Below, one piece after another: positions 1 to 13,377 of a stretch of 64,000 nt of DNA. The translations under genes and the position numbers were made by a program. Source of the DNA: Nyssa sinensis (Eukaryota; Streptophyta; Magnoliopsida; Cornales; Nyssaceae); assembly GCA_008638375.1 (NCBI GenBank), contig CM018035.1:28493807-28557806 (forward strand), read 5' to 3'. The notes under the pieces are model-generated. The model was not told where the DNA came from. It made no database searches and was given only the letters and a program-made list of their open reading frames with translations. Position 1 is the first letter of the stretch. Every line of letters begins with the position of its first letter.

Positions 1-1814
1 GATTAATGAAATAATTTATTTTATTAATTATTAAATTTTCAGGGACCTAAATGAACCAAATATTCAGAAACTAGGGCCAGAATGGAATTCCCCAGAATTG
101 TTGGGGTCAAACTGCAAATTCTCAAAAGTATTGAACTGAACCAAAGGGTTCAGTTGGCCCTTAAGTGAACCGGACTGAACCAATCCAGTTTTAACCGGTT
201 CAAGAAACAAGCTGACGTCATGATGATGTCAGCCCTAGAGATTAAATTTAAAATTTACTTATGTCAAAATGGTGTAGTTTTGGTTTAAAGGGGTTAACCG
301 TTTCTCGGTCGGGTCGGGGTCCGACCCAAAACCCGGTCAATGACCCGACCCTCACTGTTCATCGTCCCCAACGGTCTAGGGTTACTGTAGCCCTAAAATT
401 TCAAAAAAGAATTTCTTCATTTTCGTGGGATTTCATGCTTCCATTTTTACTGTTTTCTATTTCAATCGTCTTCTGGGAGTTATACCAACAATCCTACATT
501 CATTTAGGGCATCGAATCAAGCTCAATGGCTCTGTTCCCGAAACGATAGCCGTGCCTGCAACTAGTTACCAAACTCTCATTTTTGGCCCAATCTTCATGA
601 AATATGTTTTGTTATGACCTACAGATCATGGGGTTTCCGTCCTAATTTTTAGATTTCAGTTTGGTCGCAGTTTTAGTGGGGTTGGGTTTTAAACCCGAAC
701 CTGCAACTTGTGATTAAGGGGTCGGTTTTGAGCCTTTAAGGTCGCGTATGTAGGTTTTTGGCATGCTAGAAATGTCTAGTTTAAGTCTAAACTAACCAAA
801 CTAGGTTCGATGTAAGTTGATTCAGACCCATCTCAGTCAAGGGCATCCATGGTGGCTTACACGATTTTTTTGTGTTCTGGGCAGTTCTGATGGTCTAAAA
901 TTCGAGCATTAGTCCAGATCTTACTGCCTAACTATGATGCATGCAATAACAGTCTAAAAATACACTAAAATAGTAGGGAAATTCGAAAGGAAAATCTTAG
1001 GGTTTTTCGGGTGTTTACCTTTGTACAGTGAATTCCTTCCTATTCGTGGCTCAAGAAGAGACCTCAGTGGGTTGGCTCGTCCCCGTCGTGCAGTCTCAGT
1101 CCTCAGCCTTCTTCCTTGCTCCTTCAATGGCCACTCAAACATGCACACAAGCACACACACAATGTGCCTCTTCACTCTTTCTCTAACCCTCTCTCTCTCT
1201 ATCTCTCTCTCTATATCAGTACACAAGACCACCACACAAATCTGATTTCCACTTCCAATGTTCATACCCTAATAGGATCTCATGTGTATTTGATTTATTC
1301 AATAGCAATCATTTGATTGCATGTAAACTGGTTGGAGAAGAGAACAATCAGGTGGTTTGTAGAGAGATGATGACCTAAGGTGCATAGGGTGAGGTGGTGA
1401 TGATGTGTTGCATGCATGGCCATTGGTCAATTTGGGAGGTGGCCTAACCAAGTTTTGGGTTATATACAATTCCTTGCATACTTAGACATAAAACACTAAC
1501 AGCCTACCTGGTAATCTTTTTAGGTGTTTAGAATCTAGTTCACTTGGTCAAGGGTTCAAACCCCCTTGGCCTCAATCTTTGGCTTTCTTTTTGTTATTTT
1601 TCCTTTAGGCCTAGATTGGCCAATTAAATTATGTGTTTTTGTTTTATTTTCTTTCGCTTTCTTTTCATTTATTTATTTATTTATTCATTCATTTATTATT
1701 ATTATTATTATTTTTTTCTCGATTTAATTTCTCGCAACTCCTTATTTTACTCTCGTCAAATTTCTAATACCAAATTACTACTTAATTTCTTAGTAAACGG
1801 GCCGGGGCGTTACA
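1..1814 (-). mobile_element. LTR B, 5' portion, running off the left edge
   Basis: This is the first 1.8 kb of a minus-strand LTR whose 5' terminus reads TGTAACGCCCCGG on the minus strand at 1814. It is flanked on the right by TGAAG (1815-1819). It shares with the other LTRs here a GAACCGG-rich block (about 120-200), ggggtcaa-type motifs, a CT-rich microsatellite (about 1190-1215) and an antisense tRNA-like module. Its 3' end lies outside the window, so whether it is solo or part of a full element cannot be told. Short reading frames inside it look incidental. Confidence 0.75.
1495..1575 (+). other. tRNA-like A-box/B-box module in LTR B
   Basis: An A-box-like CAGCCTACCTGG (1500-1511) is followed by a B-box-like GGTTCAAACCC (1553-1563), spaced like the internal pol III promoter of a class II tRNA gene. 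It lies antisense to LTR B. The rest does not fold into a convincing tRNA, so it is a tRNA-derived or tRNA-mimicking segment and not a functional tRNA gene. Confidence 0.5.
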
Positions 1815-1819
1815 TGAAG
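1815..1819. repeat. TSD TGAAG (left copy)
   Basis: The pentamer TGAAG occurs here and at 23183-23187, immediately outside the termini of solo LTR A. It also abuts the 5' terminus of LTR B, so the same pentamer borders two insertions. Confidence 0.8.
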
Positions 1820-2383
1820 TGTCATGACTCGAAACCCACCTTACACGGATCTCGAGAACGTGATGCCAGTTGGCCACCTTGCTGATTTTTCCTATCACAT
1901 CCCGAACCCCACCCTACACGGATGTCGAGGACGTGACCGCCAGTCGGTCGCGACGCGACCAACCAAAGGCAAATTCTGAACTTTCCGACGAATTGCACTC
2001 CAACTGTAGGGTCAGATGCAGCGGAATTTAAAACTTTTTCTTTGTGTCACGGGAATGCAACTCACTTATCCATCATAAGAATATGTATCACAGAGCAAGA
2101 CTAAATCTAGTCAGTCAACAATTCTAATCTCATAGCATATCTAAAATCAAGCATATAACAACAGAGCAGAACTAATATCTCTAGAGTACCATTAGTTCCA
2201 TGAGCCATGTCTATCTAGTATATATCAGTCAAGTCAGTCATAACATACCACTCACCGGAATAACCAGGTTCAATCTACAATAAACCAGTCTCTACAATTC
2301 AGTGCCGTCAGATCCTTACTTGCAATGCCACTTGGCCTATTCACGTCATGTCATAGTACCTTCTAATCCAATAGAGGTAATTC

Positions 2384-4118
2384 CTGAAAAATGTCAGAAT
2401 AATGGGGTGAGCTTAAATAAGCCCAGTGAGTAACACAGATTCCCTATCATGGGTTTCAAAACCAGTTTTGTGCTTCCAAGGCACATGGATAATTTAGTCA
2501 TTACAAAAATAACTATTTTTATAAATCCATTTCATAAGCAGTCTAGTATAATAAAACAGAATCGAACAAACAATACAAACGGATCGGAACATGACATAAC
2601 CAATCGGTCAAAACAATAACTATTGCTAATATATCGGTCAAGACACAGACTCTTCATTAACGGAACGAATCACAATCAGGACTGAGTGGGAACAATAAGT
2701 CAGTCAAGACAGGGGCATATTATCAATGGCTAGAACATAGCGGAGTTGAACAAGATCAATCAGGACAAGGCATACCAATAACAAGACGAAAACATAACGG
2801 AGCTAGACCATCTATCAATCAGGCCAGACATATCATCAACGGACGGAATATAACGGAATCGAACGGAAACAATACATCAGTCAAGCAAAGGCATATCGCG
2901 AACGGATAAAATTATAACGGAACTAAACGGTAACAATACACTAATCAAGACACAGGCAATCATGAACAGGACAACATAACGGAACTGGGTAGAAACAATA
3001 TAACAATCAAGTCAGGGACACATCACTGTAGGAACTAATCATAACTGGACTGAACAATGTTTCAATCAAGACAGACGTATCATCAATGGACAGTACACAA
3101 CGGAACTAGACCATATATCAATCAAGACAGACAGATCATCAACAGACGGAACATAACAGAATCGAATGGAACAATACATCAGTCAAAACAAAGACATATC
3201 ATTAACGGATAGATCATAACGGAACTGGACCATATATCAATCAAGATAGACAGATCATCAACGGACGAAACATGTCAGAACCGGACGGAACATATCAATC
3301 GAGAGCAGACATATCATTAACGGACGGAATATAACAGAATCGAACGGAAACAATACATCAGTCAAGCAAAGGCATATCGCGAACGGATAAAATTATAACG
3401 GAACTAAACGGAAACAATACACTAATCAGGACACAGGCAAATCATGAATAGGACACAACATAACGGAACTGGGTAGAAACAATATAACAATCAAGTCAGG
3501 AACACATCACTGTCGGAACTAATCATAACTGGACTGAACAATGTTTCAATCAAGACAGACGTATCATCAACGGACAGTACACAACGGAACTGGACCATAT
3601 ATCAATCAAGGCGGACTTAACATCATTAACGGACGGAACATGTCAGAACCGGATGGAACATATCAATCGAGACAGATATATCATTAACGGACGACACATA
3701 ACCGAACTGAACGGAATTCCTAATTCGAAGGATACAAGCACATCACGTGGAATGTGATACAAAGGGCGTACATTAAGTACATGCATTTAAACAATATAGC
3801 ATTCAGACAGTATACTATACAAAGCGGTACGATACAACAAAATGTTGTTCTTTGCCTATATCACATGGTTTATTTAATCGTTTCGGAAATAATGGTTCAA
3901 TATATCCATTTTATCTCAACAGTTCAAAACGGGCAAAACAGTACGGAATGCTAGCACAGGGATCAGGAATATAGTCAAGTATTTAAAAAGACTAAAACCA
4001 TGTCATAAGTGATATAGTACGAAAAGCATGCATTTAAATAATTACACGTAAATAATTGCATTCAAAACAGATCAGTAAATCAAGGGACAGTATCAAAACA
4101 GTGTCAGAAGTTACTCAC
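2384..4118 (-). other. Intron-like unit in solo LTR S
   Basis: On the minus strand a donor-like GTGAGTAAC begins at 4118 and an acceptor-like TTTTTCAGG ends at 2384. A hairpin (GGGCTT/AAGCTC, 2409-2424) lies just upstream of the acceptor. The interval encloses the satellite array. It matches 42274-43580 in the young LTR. Splicing is inferred only. Confidence 0.4.
2570..3720 (-). repeat. Tandem array of about 60-bp units inside LTR S
   Basis: Degenerate units of about 58-62 bp repeat, with recurring blocks such as AACGGACGGAACAT, CAATCAAGACAGAC and GAACTGGACCATATATC. There are roughly 18-19 units, against about 12 in the young LTRs. There also appears to be a higher-order duplication: the block from about 2835 to 3085 recurs at about 3310-3560 with few changes. 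Confidence 0.8.
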
Positions 4119-4399
4119 AAACTTTACGCTTATTTCCTTGCATAAATAATCCGATAACCTCCAGGTACATCAGGCATCTCCATGTATATCCTGAATAATA
4201 ATCATCAATCACAGACAGATCATAACTCAGTCCATTCAGGTCTCATTCGTCATCTTAGGTATCTATCGGATTACCTAAGATAGCCTAGTAGCCTATCGCC
4301 CTTCCATTGGGTATCACCCGAGGCTATTTCATTCTTTAATTAGGCTTAGCAGTTATTAGGATTATATCCTAAGTCATTTAGACTTCAATTGTTATCAGT

Positions 4400-4760
4400 C
4401 AGGCACTCATTCAACCTTAGGGGCAAAATGGTAATTTTACCATTCTTGTCCCGGACCCTATCGTGGTCTTCAGAATAGTCTTTATATCTTAAGTACAAAG
4501 TTCTACGTCCTTTGGACTCCAATCGGTATCAGTTAGGTTCTCATTTTAACCATAGGGGCAAAATGGTAATTTTACCATTCTTATCGCGGACCCTGTCATG
4601 GTCCTCAGAATATCCCATATATCGTATATATGAAGTTTTAAGTCTTTTAGACTTTAATCGGTATCAGTTGGGTACTTATTTAGTCTTAGGGGCAAAATGG
4701 TAATTTTGTCATTTTTGCCCCGCACCCTATCATGGTCCTCAGAACGTCCCATATATCTCA
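4400..4760 (-). repeat. Degenerate array of about 125-140 bp with GGGGCAAAATGG hairpins
   Basis: Three units share the pattern ggggcaaaatggtaatttta, then ccctatcatggtcctcagaa, then a short AT-rich spacer. Each unit can pair GGGGCAAAATGG with CCATTTTGCCCC-like sequence in the opposite arm. Equivalent units occur at 41640-42020 and 47720-48100. Confidence 0.65.
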
Positions 4761-7194
4761 TGTATAAATTTGTAAGTCCCTTGGACTTCATTTGGTATCT
4801 GCTTTAGATCGTCGGGACACATCGGTCATTTCTCATTTTACGCGTTGACTGTCTCGGAGTCTTATTTAGCCCTTCAGTGTTCATAATTATCCCTATGATA
4901 ATTTATCAGATCAGTTTGACCTTTATTCAACCTCTACTTTGCACTTACAGTGCTCAGGGGTATTTTGGTCATTTTACGTTTTGTGTAATTCTGACCCCGA
5001 TTCGTCATCTAATCAAGTATACAGTCTCACCAGTGTCTGGGCTCCTACCGGTATCAGTTTCGTCCCAATCGGACTTTGTTTAGGTCTCGTACGGTATCAA
5101 GGATAATTTGGTAATTTCATGTGTCGTATTTTTCGGCACGTCAGTTCATAAAATGGACCTCACCATTAGGTCCAGAGCGTCCAACATAATGAAATCGGAC
5201 TGTCTGTTATGTTTAATCGGCCCTGGGTATCATTAAGGGCAATTCGATCATTTACACCTACGTGTCTGTATTTTTCGGGACCTCGGTTCATTAAACGAAC
5301 CTCACCGTTGAGTTCAGAATGCTTGAGGTAGTCAAAATAGGCTATCTGATATTTTTATTTGGGTCTGGGTACCATCAGGGGCAGTTCGGTCATTTATCAC
5401 TTACGGGTCTGTATTTTTCGGGACTGTATTTCCAAAATCGAACTGTACCATTGAGTCCAGAATGCTTGAAATAGTGAAAATACACTATTTATTTAATTTA
5501 TTTGGACTCCGTTTGACATATTTAATGTCTAGGGGTAAAATTATAATTTTACCTATTTAATAAAATAATAAAATAATAATTTTATTATTTAATTAATTAC
5601 CAGGGGCTTAAATGTATAATTTTTTTCCAAAATCTGGGCCACTGTGCAATATTCAGAACTGTTGGGGCAAATCCGTAATTTCCAGAAAGTTTCAGGGTCA
5701 AAATACAATTACATAAAATTGGGGTTCAAACCAAAGGGTTTTAGGTCTAAACTATTGGACCGGTCCTCTTATCAACTGAGCCAACCGGTTCAGTCATTTC
5801 AGGAAAACCGGGATAACATATCCCTCATAATCTCAATTTCAGTCCCTATCCGTGTTTCAGTTGCCCCTAATCCCAATTTTAATTTTTAAAGCCCGTAACC
5901 AAACAGGCCGATTTTAATTTAAAACAATCAGTTTAGCCAAAACGACACCGTCCTATTAATTCGGTGGCAGTCCCATTGTTTGACACGTATCCGAGTTGGC
6001 TCGGCCCAACTCATCTCGACTCGGTCAACTCGGCCGAGTCAACTCTGTCTTCCCCACTAACTGCCTCAGTGTTGCCCTAATTTCTGCAGATTTTCACTTT
6101 CAAATTCGTGGAGTTTCAGACAGGGCTTTTAACTGATTTTCATCCCAAATTGTTCCTAAGGTCTAGAGCAACAACTTGGCATCGATTTTGAGCTTCAAAT
6201 TTAGCTCAATTGCTTGGTTCAGGTGGGAATAACCGAACCTGTAACTGGCTGGTAAACCCTCAATTCACCATCAAATCTTGCATGGTTTAGCCCAAACTGA
6301 TCCTCGTGACATGGAGATTTAATCCCCATTCTAAAAATCCAGTTTAATCGAGGTTTAGGTGAGGTTGGGTTTTAAACCCGAACCTGCAACTTCGGTTTTG
6401 AGGGTCTTAACTTGAGCGTTGGGGTCGTGGTCTAGGGTTTTTAGAACCCTCTTGAGGTCTAGATCATGTCTTGACCAACCAAACTTGGTCTGGTCAAGGT
6501 TGTTTCAGAACTGTATCTATGGAGGTCATCCATGGCGGATGGGTCACGGCTCTGGGTTTCTCATGACTATTCGACCCTCTCAATTGTTCTATAGCAATCC
6601 TAAGCCTCACAATAACTTGTATATACAGTTTGCATGGATTAAATTTCATCAAAACAATACCAGTAATTCAAACAAAAATTTTTAGCAGTTTTTGGGTTTA
6701 CCTTTTAAACAGTGGTTGACCCTTTTTCCATGGCCCGTTTGTGTCCTTTGGCACCTCCGTAGCCTCAGTTCCCTTCTGGTGCCTCAGTTCCTTTTCCTTA
6801 TGCATTTCCATGTGGTCACCCCTACCATGCACACACCATGGTCAACACACATCATGGCTTCACATTCACTTCTCTCACCCAATGCCCCTGACCCTCTCTT
6901 TAGATTTCCTCTCTAAGGGTTCTGTCACACCCTATATGCAGTGGTGAATTCTCAAATAACACTCCCTTTTTGATCCAAGAGAATCCCCCAACATTATCTC
7001 TCACATGTATACACACTTATACATATATTTCCATAAGTATGTTCAGCAATGAGGGGACTGGATAATCAGAGAGTGATGTAGGGTGATGTAATTCCATCAT
7101 GTGGGGTTTGCATGGGTTGCCATTGGTCAATTTGGGTGGCAGCTTGGGGCAATTCATTGTTATATACCATTAAGTTGTGCACATGGGCACAAAG

Positions 7195-7275
7195 GTGCTG
7201 GTGGCCACTTGGTTTAATTTTTGGATGGAATTCTTTCCCTCTATAGGTCAAGGGTTCAATTCCCCTTGACCACCA
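7195..7275 (+). other. tRNA-like A-box/B-box module in LTR S
   Basis: A-box TGGCCACTTGG (7202-7212) and B-box GGTTCAATTCC (7253-7263) are followed by a T-arm-like inverted repeat and GACCACCA. It is antisense to the LTR and about 430 bp from its 5' end, the same place as in the young LTRs. Confidence 0.55.
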
Positions 7276-8178
7276 ATTTGGCCATTTTTCACCATTTTGG
7301 GCTAAGGCCCTGTTTGGCTACACATTAATTCAGTTTTTGATGTTTGCCACATAACTTTCATTCCGTAACTCCTTTTTCGATGCGGTTTGTTCCGAGAGTT
7401 TCATATTTCAGTTATCTACAGTGTCAGAGGTTCCGTGTCATTTATTAGTCATTCGGGATTTCCGTGGTTAATTAATTCGAATTCTGTCAGTGTTAAATTG
7501 ACATTATTTCACCTAATTAATTGGTAATTAGGTTCGGGTATTGTACCCTATTATCGAACATGTTTTAATTATTTTATCGGTCTATCTTGACCGTCGGGAG
7601 ATTAGGGTTAATTCCCTTGATTATTCTCTGAGCCAGTATTAATTAATAATTAATATTTAATTATTAATTATACAGGATCGGGGTGTTACATTTCCCGCCG
7701 TCAATGCGACCAACCAAAGGCAACTTTGAACTTTACAATGAATTGCATTCTAAATGTAAGGTCAAAGCAACAGAAATTAAAACCTTTTTAAATTGTAAAT
7801 GCAATTCATCCAAACACATCAAAACATGTCTAGAATCAGTCACCAAATATCTCTGAAGTATCAATATACATGCTCCAATGCATCCATTCTATATCAATGA
7901 ATTACTTAAGCGGAAGTCACACCAATACAATTCAGCTGATCAAAACTCATCTCCAATGATCAACAATCAGAATGTCTCCAAGTATAATTTAATCATAGTG
8001 ATCCAACATACTAGGCTAAGCTCATCACTAATGATGTAATATTATAATACAAATTGTGACTTAACCTTACAGTGTTTACGTTCAATCTTTGACTTGGAGT
8101 TCATATCATCAGTGTCGTTTATTGTGCATCACTAGTTCCACTAGTTATCTCATTTCGTTTCATCTCACATAATGTCAC

Positions 8179-9196
8179 CTAAAAAATGTTAGATAAATGG
8201 AATGAGCTTAAACAAGCTCAGTAAGTAAATTCCTAGCTTTGCCATAGGTTAGGGTTAGTTCACAAGAATAATAGAAGAAAGGGATAACAGATAGCCAATA
8301 GCCAAATGAGCGACAAGAAATACATAGCCAGTCACCAAGGTGCGTAACAATGACCCGAGGGTCCAAAAGCCTTATCCCAAAATAAGATATAAGAAGATAG
8401 TAACAATGAATCCAACAACCGGGATCTAGCCAATCATGATAATTTGCTGCCACAACAAATACGATAGCCAAGCAAAAGTATGACATGCTTGCATAGAATA
8501 TGATCATTCAACGAGTACCAAAAATACATGATCATCAAGTAAAGTGTAACATGATTGCAATAATATGATCATTCACAGGACATAAAATATGATCATTCAA
8601 CGATACAAGAACAAACCATCATCGAGTTCTAATAACCCAGATATGCGTGAATCACCCGGGGCCCGGCATACCCCAGCTAAAACGCATGCTCAGATCCGCC
8701 TCGATTCCTCGGGCTCTCTGAAAAGCATTAGAACTCTTTTCTCTACAAGTCCCGAAGGACATACAAGACCCCAAAGGGTCTTTCCCCCACTGCAATCTGT
8801 GAATAGATGGGCCATTGTGACTGAGCACAAACCCCGGGTACATGCCAAATATCATGATCCATAAAATTCCACATGAAATGTACAACCGTACAAAACAATT
8901 AATATCACAATCAACGAGTCATGAAGTGTGTGGAATAACAAGATTTCTATCAATAGGATATATCACAAGATCAGGTCATGGCATGATAGTACAACGATGC
9001 TCAAGTATCAGTGATCAAGTTCACAATGATGCAAGCAAGCAAGTCGAATCCAAAGAACAAGCACAATTGATAACCACAAGTTGATTGGCCTCAAATCAGG
9101 TACATTGGGTAGTGATAGAATACAAATTTGGTAGCATGTGAAAATAAGTGTGACTAGCTGAGGAAGGACCACATAACAAAATTCAGATTTACTTAC
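8179..9196 (-). other. Intron-like unit in solo LTR A
   Basis: The minus strand reads CTGAG|GTAAGTAAAT with the donor at 9196. An acceptor-like TTTTTTAG|GTGAC ends at 8179. A hairpin GAGCTT...AAGCTC (8204-8219) lies just before the acceptor. The interval contains no array as regular as that of S. Confidence 0.4.
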
Positions 9197-11204
9197 CTCA
9201 GTTTCTTAGTATTGCATTTCCCATTTGCAAATACTCTGATAATCTCCAATTACTTCAGGCATATCCTCGCATAGCCTGAATAATTATCAATAATCATAGA
9301 GATATCAGAATTCGTTCATTCATGTCTTATTCATCATCTTAGGAGTCTATCAGATGGCCTAATTAAGTTCATTGGCCTATTACCCACTCATTGGGTTTCA
9401 ACTTATGTTATTAAATTCCTTAGATAGGCTTAACAGCTGTCCGAATAATATTTTAAGTCATTTTGGCTCCAATCGTTATCAATTAAGCACTTATTTGCCT
9501 TTAGGGGCAAAATGGTAATTTTTTCATTCTTGCCCCTGTAGAGACATGGGAAATTGAGGATGAATTTTTCATTTTGCTAAGAGAACTGTAGTACCTTGAA
9601 CCGAGGCATGACATGTAGACCGAGGTAGGCCGGCTGAGTTGTGTAGTACCTAGGTAACCCGAGCTATTAGGACTCTATGTCGGGATATATTTTAGAGACT
9701 GAAAAATTTTGGAAGGTGAACGATTTGTTTTGAGTAGTCAGTACGGGCGACACCCGAGCAACACAGAACCATGTCTCGTGATACGTGCACGCACGCATTT
9801 CCATGTATGCATACCTACGTATATAAGTATAGGTCGTGAGATAGGAGTGTATGCGTACGCGCCCGAAATTTAGTATATACGTATGTATATGAAAAAATAT
9901 ATACATCTATAATATGTGTATTATATATGTATATGTATATAGTGTATGATGTATTATATACGTGTATATATATGTATTTATTTGTTTATTCATTCATTTA
10001 TTATTATTATTATTATTATTAATGGCTTAATTCAAAATGTGTGTTAAGCATTTGTGGATATATATATATATATGGGAACTTATCAGACTGTGTATATATA
10101 TATATATATATAATACACATTTAAATATATATATATATATATGTGTGTGTGTATCAAGTGGTGTGTGTGTACGATTGTGTGTGTGTGTAGGATTGAGTGT
10201 GAAACACTCAATGGAGTGTGGTGATGGCAGGAGTGGGTGTTGGAGTGTGTAAAAGGGTTTTCAGAGGGTAGGCAGGTCTGTCGTGAAGAGAGAGAAAAAG
10301 CAGATAGAGAGAGAAAAGGGCAATTGTGTTTAATGTGTATATGTGTAAGTGTGCATTGGTTAGAGGAGAGATCAGAAAGAGAGAAGCCGAGTGAAGGAGT
10401 GGTGAGCACTGGAGAGGAACCTGAGCCAAGCTTGAACCGAGAAAGGAGGAAGGAACCTGCAACTAGAAAGAGAAACTGAAAAGTTGGTAAGCCATATTCC
10501 GTTCTGCTTTTCCAAGTTTTAAGTATGTTGCTTAGCTTTAATTATGGGGCCTTGTGGGGTATAGAAAATGGGAAATAATGCAAAAAGAATGGGGTGAAAC
10601 GGTCGAGAAATCAGTGAGATAATGCGAGTTGCAGGTCTAGGGTTAAGCTTAGGATTCTTGTTATTTTATGCGTTAAAACATGATATAAAGGATTGGGATT
10701 AACCCTCATAGGTGCAAAAAAATTTTAGAAAGGAAAATGGACTAAAACAGTAAGAAAAAACACTAAGAAACACAGTTGGCCGGAACCTGAGTTATGGCAG
10801 GAAAACCGGTCTGGGTTTCGGAAAAACCAGTCGAGTTGGGGCTGAAATATACTCTAAATAATTGCTTGAGGTGTTAGGGTTCATTTGGTGAAGAAATGGA
10901 AAGTTTTGGACGTAAAAATCTCAAGAAAATAGGGGGAGTTGGTCGCGGTCTCCGGCTACATGGCCGGAAAAGACGACCGGAGGGCCGGTCGGAAAATCGT
11001 GGGGGCGCAGGGACGACGCGTTGGGCCTATTTGATGTTAAAGAGGTTTGGGCCATTTGTTTAAAAAGGGTCTTTGGGACTCTTCTGATTTAAGGGGTTTG
11101 GGTTACCCTGTCTAAAACATTGGGCCTGTTTTTGTAAAAGAAATTGGGCCTGGTTGGCCCAACAATTCAAAAAAAAATAAAATAAAATGAAAGAGAAAAA
11201 GGGG

Positions 11205-11290
11205 GCGGGGCGTGTGGCTGCGGAGATTCGAACCGTAGTGGGGCGCATGGGGAAGGCGCGCTGTGGCCAGTTTGGACGGTTACCAACCGT
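11205..11290 (-). other. tRNA-like module in LTR C
   Basis: On the minus strand an A-box-like CGTCCAAACTGG (11267-11278) precedes a canonical B-box GGTTCGAATCT (11224-11234). It aligns with the module in E at about 24170-24216, sharing CGCGCCTTCCCC between the boxes. It is antisense to LTR C. Confidence 0.5.
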
Positions 11291-12241
11291 GCCATATGAC
11301 GCGTCCTAAAATATATATAAAGTACACTTAATAGTTTAATTTAATTAAATTGTTTTAATTAAATTAAATATGTCAAAATGGCCCGGAACCCAATTTAGAC
11401 AAGTTATAGGTGTTTTTTGACTATCTTGGACCTCTTAAGACCAATGGTGAGGTCCGTGACATGAGAGGAGGTCCCGAAATATAAAAGACACGTAGAACCC
11501 TTGAAAATTATCAAAATGCCCCTGAGTCAAAAACTAGTCAAACGAACTCCGATTTAAGTGAACAAATAGTGAAAATTTATTATTTCAAACATTTTGGACT
11601 CAACCGTGGAGTCCAATTTATGAGAAGAGATCTCAAGATGTAAGAACCTGTGAAAGTGCAAAATGATTGATTTGTCCTTTTTAGCCCGGATATCCAAATT
11701 AAATTCCATGAAAGCCTAAACCTATTTTCTTCGATGTTCCGGACACAATGGTAGAATTTATTTTAGCAAAATAGAAACCAATAAAATAAAGACATAAAAT
11801 TTGATGAATAGCATCATTCAAGTTGTCACGACCCGAAATCCACCCTGTGCGGATTCCCGGATCGCGACCCGCCACCCTCAGACCCGGGGCCATTGGGTGG
11901 AACGGTCCTGTAAGCAACGGTATCGGACGGCGGTGCTGCCTGTGTTTTGCCGAAGCGTGAAAACTTTTTCTTTTCTTATTTAAAATTTAAGCACACCGCC
12001 CGATACTGCCGCTCTAACATATGCATACACATGGTTATACGATCAAAGCATAACTAAAATATTAAAAACTTATATCATACAACCATTAATATTAGTTACC
12101 CCGTAGGGTTTATACATATCGTCATATTGTATCTGAAACATAAATACTATTAAACATTACATAACATCAAAAGGGTTCATCTACTCAAATCTCCATAAGC
12201 CGGCAAACGCACCGTCTTCAAACTTAACTGCTATCAATCAC

Positions 12242-13177
12242 CTGAAAGGGGGGTCCGAACAAAGTCCGGGTAAGCTAATCTAAGCTTGTGAGCAATTCCA
12301 ACATTCGTCATGGAGTTTCAATCAACAGTGGTTTTAGTTCACAAAAGTTTATAAATCAATCACTGTCAATTGTTCGTATCTTTTGAACACAGAATATATA
12401 TATGCATTCAATAAACTCATAGCTTTGAACATTTAAAACATTCAAGCTAACATATGCTTTTAATATAAAACTTGTAACTCTGAATAAAAAATATATGCAT
12501 CCATAAAACTCGTAAGTCTGGAACATGTAAAGTGTTCAAGCTAAAAATGTGTTCTTCTTTTAAATAGAGTATATGTGAACTCAAACATGTAAATATGAAA
12601 ATGAGGATTTAAAATCTTCTTTCAAATATCTTTTCTTTTCACTTTTACTCTTGGAATCTGTTTCGAACCAGACTCCCATTTTACTCTTGTCGAGATATCT
12701 CTTTGCCTGTGGGATTAGATCCTGCTACCAGACATTTGACAATCCATTGAGTTCCGTAGAACCCAAAAGCTTGTCGGCTCCACAGGATAATAGAGTCCCT
12801 TGCGAACTCCAATACCCTATCTCGTGCTTATGCACAGTTATCTTGTATTTCAAGAAAACTACTTTTATCTCATGAATTTTCCTCACAAATACTATTCAAG
12901 AGTATTTAAACATAAGGTATATAACTTCATAAAAGAACTTTCAATTCTCAGAATATACGAATTCAGAATACATCTCAGAGATTGTGCAATAAAAACTCAA
13001 ACATGCTAAGGCATATTTTAAAGGACTGTAAATAAATCTGTTATCTGAGCAGAGTAATTTAAAACAAAAGACGTATGAAAACTGAATTCGATATTCAAAT
13101 GCTTTTCATAACTTGAGGTCAAAACTTCATTGAAATTTGTGAAGTAAAATCTCCAATTCGAATGTAGGGTTACTCAC
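12242..13177 (-). other. Intron-like unit in solo LTR D
   Basis: The donor AAG|GTGAGTAAC is at 13177 on the minus strand. The acceptor, a pyrimidine run followed by TTTCAG|GTGATT, ends at 12242. An AAGCT...AGCTT hairpin (12272-12287) precedes the acceptor. Confidence 0.45.
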
Positions 13178-13377
13178 CTTATATACCGTAGACCCTACTG
13201 AGGAGTCTTGCCCTTATCAGCCCTTATCCTAAACAATTTAGAAAAAGACTTGTAAATTTCATAATGAAATTAATTAACTAAACTTAACTTTTTCCTTTAC
13301 TACATAAGTTAACTACAACTTATCTTATAGTGATATCGTATAAACTGAGTAATAATCACGCATTACCTTTTTACCCT

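Larger units (their letters stand above)
1893..7690 (-). mobile_element. Solo LTR S, same family as the young giant-LTR element
   Basis: The ends are recognisable copies of the termini of the 38724-50154 element: TATCACATCCCGAACC at the left (one change from TGTCAC) and GGGTGTTACA at the right. TTTCC is duplicated at 1888-1892 and 7691-7695. At 5798 bp it is longer than the 5348-bp LTRs, mainly because its internal tandem array is longer. Order of blocks (terminal region, satellite, hairpin-rich array, GAACCGG block, tRNA-like module) matches the intact LTRs throughout. There is no internal domain, so it is a solo LTR nested in A. Confidence 0.88.

Noticed and set aside
261..617. A 118-codon frame near the left edge as a host gene
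   Set aside because: It lies in LTR B, with no domain. The same block in other LTRs is broken by stops.
2570..3720. A CRISPR-like array
   Set aside because: The repeats are degenerate, contiguous tandem units without unique spacers, in plant LTR sequence.
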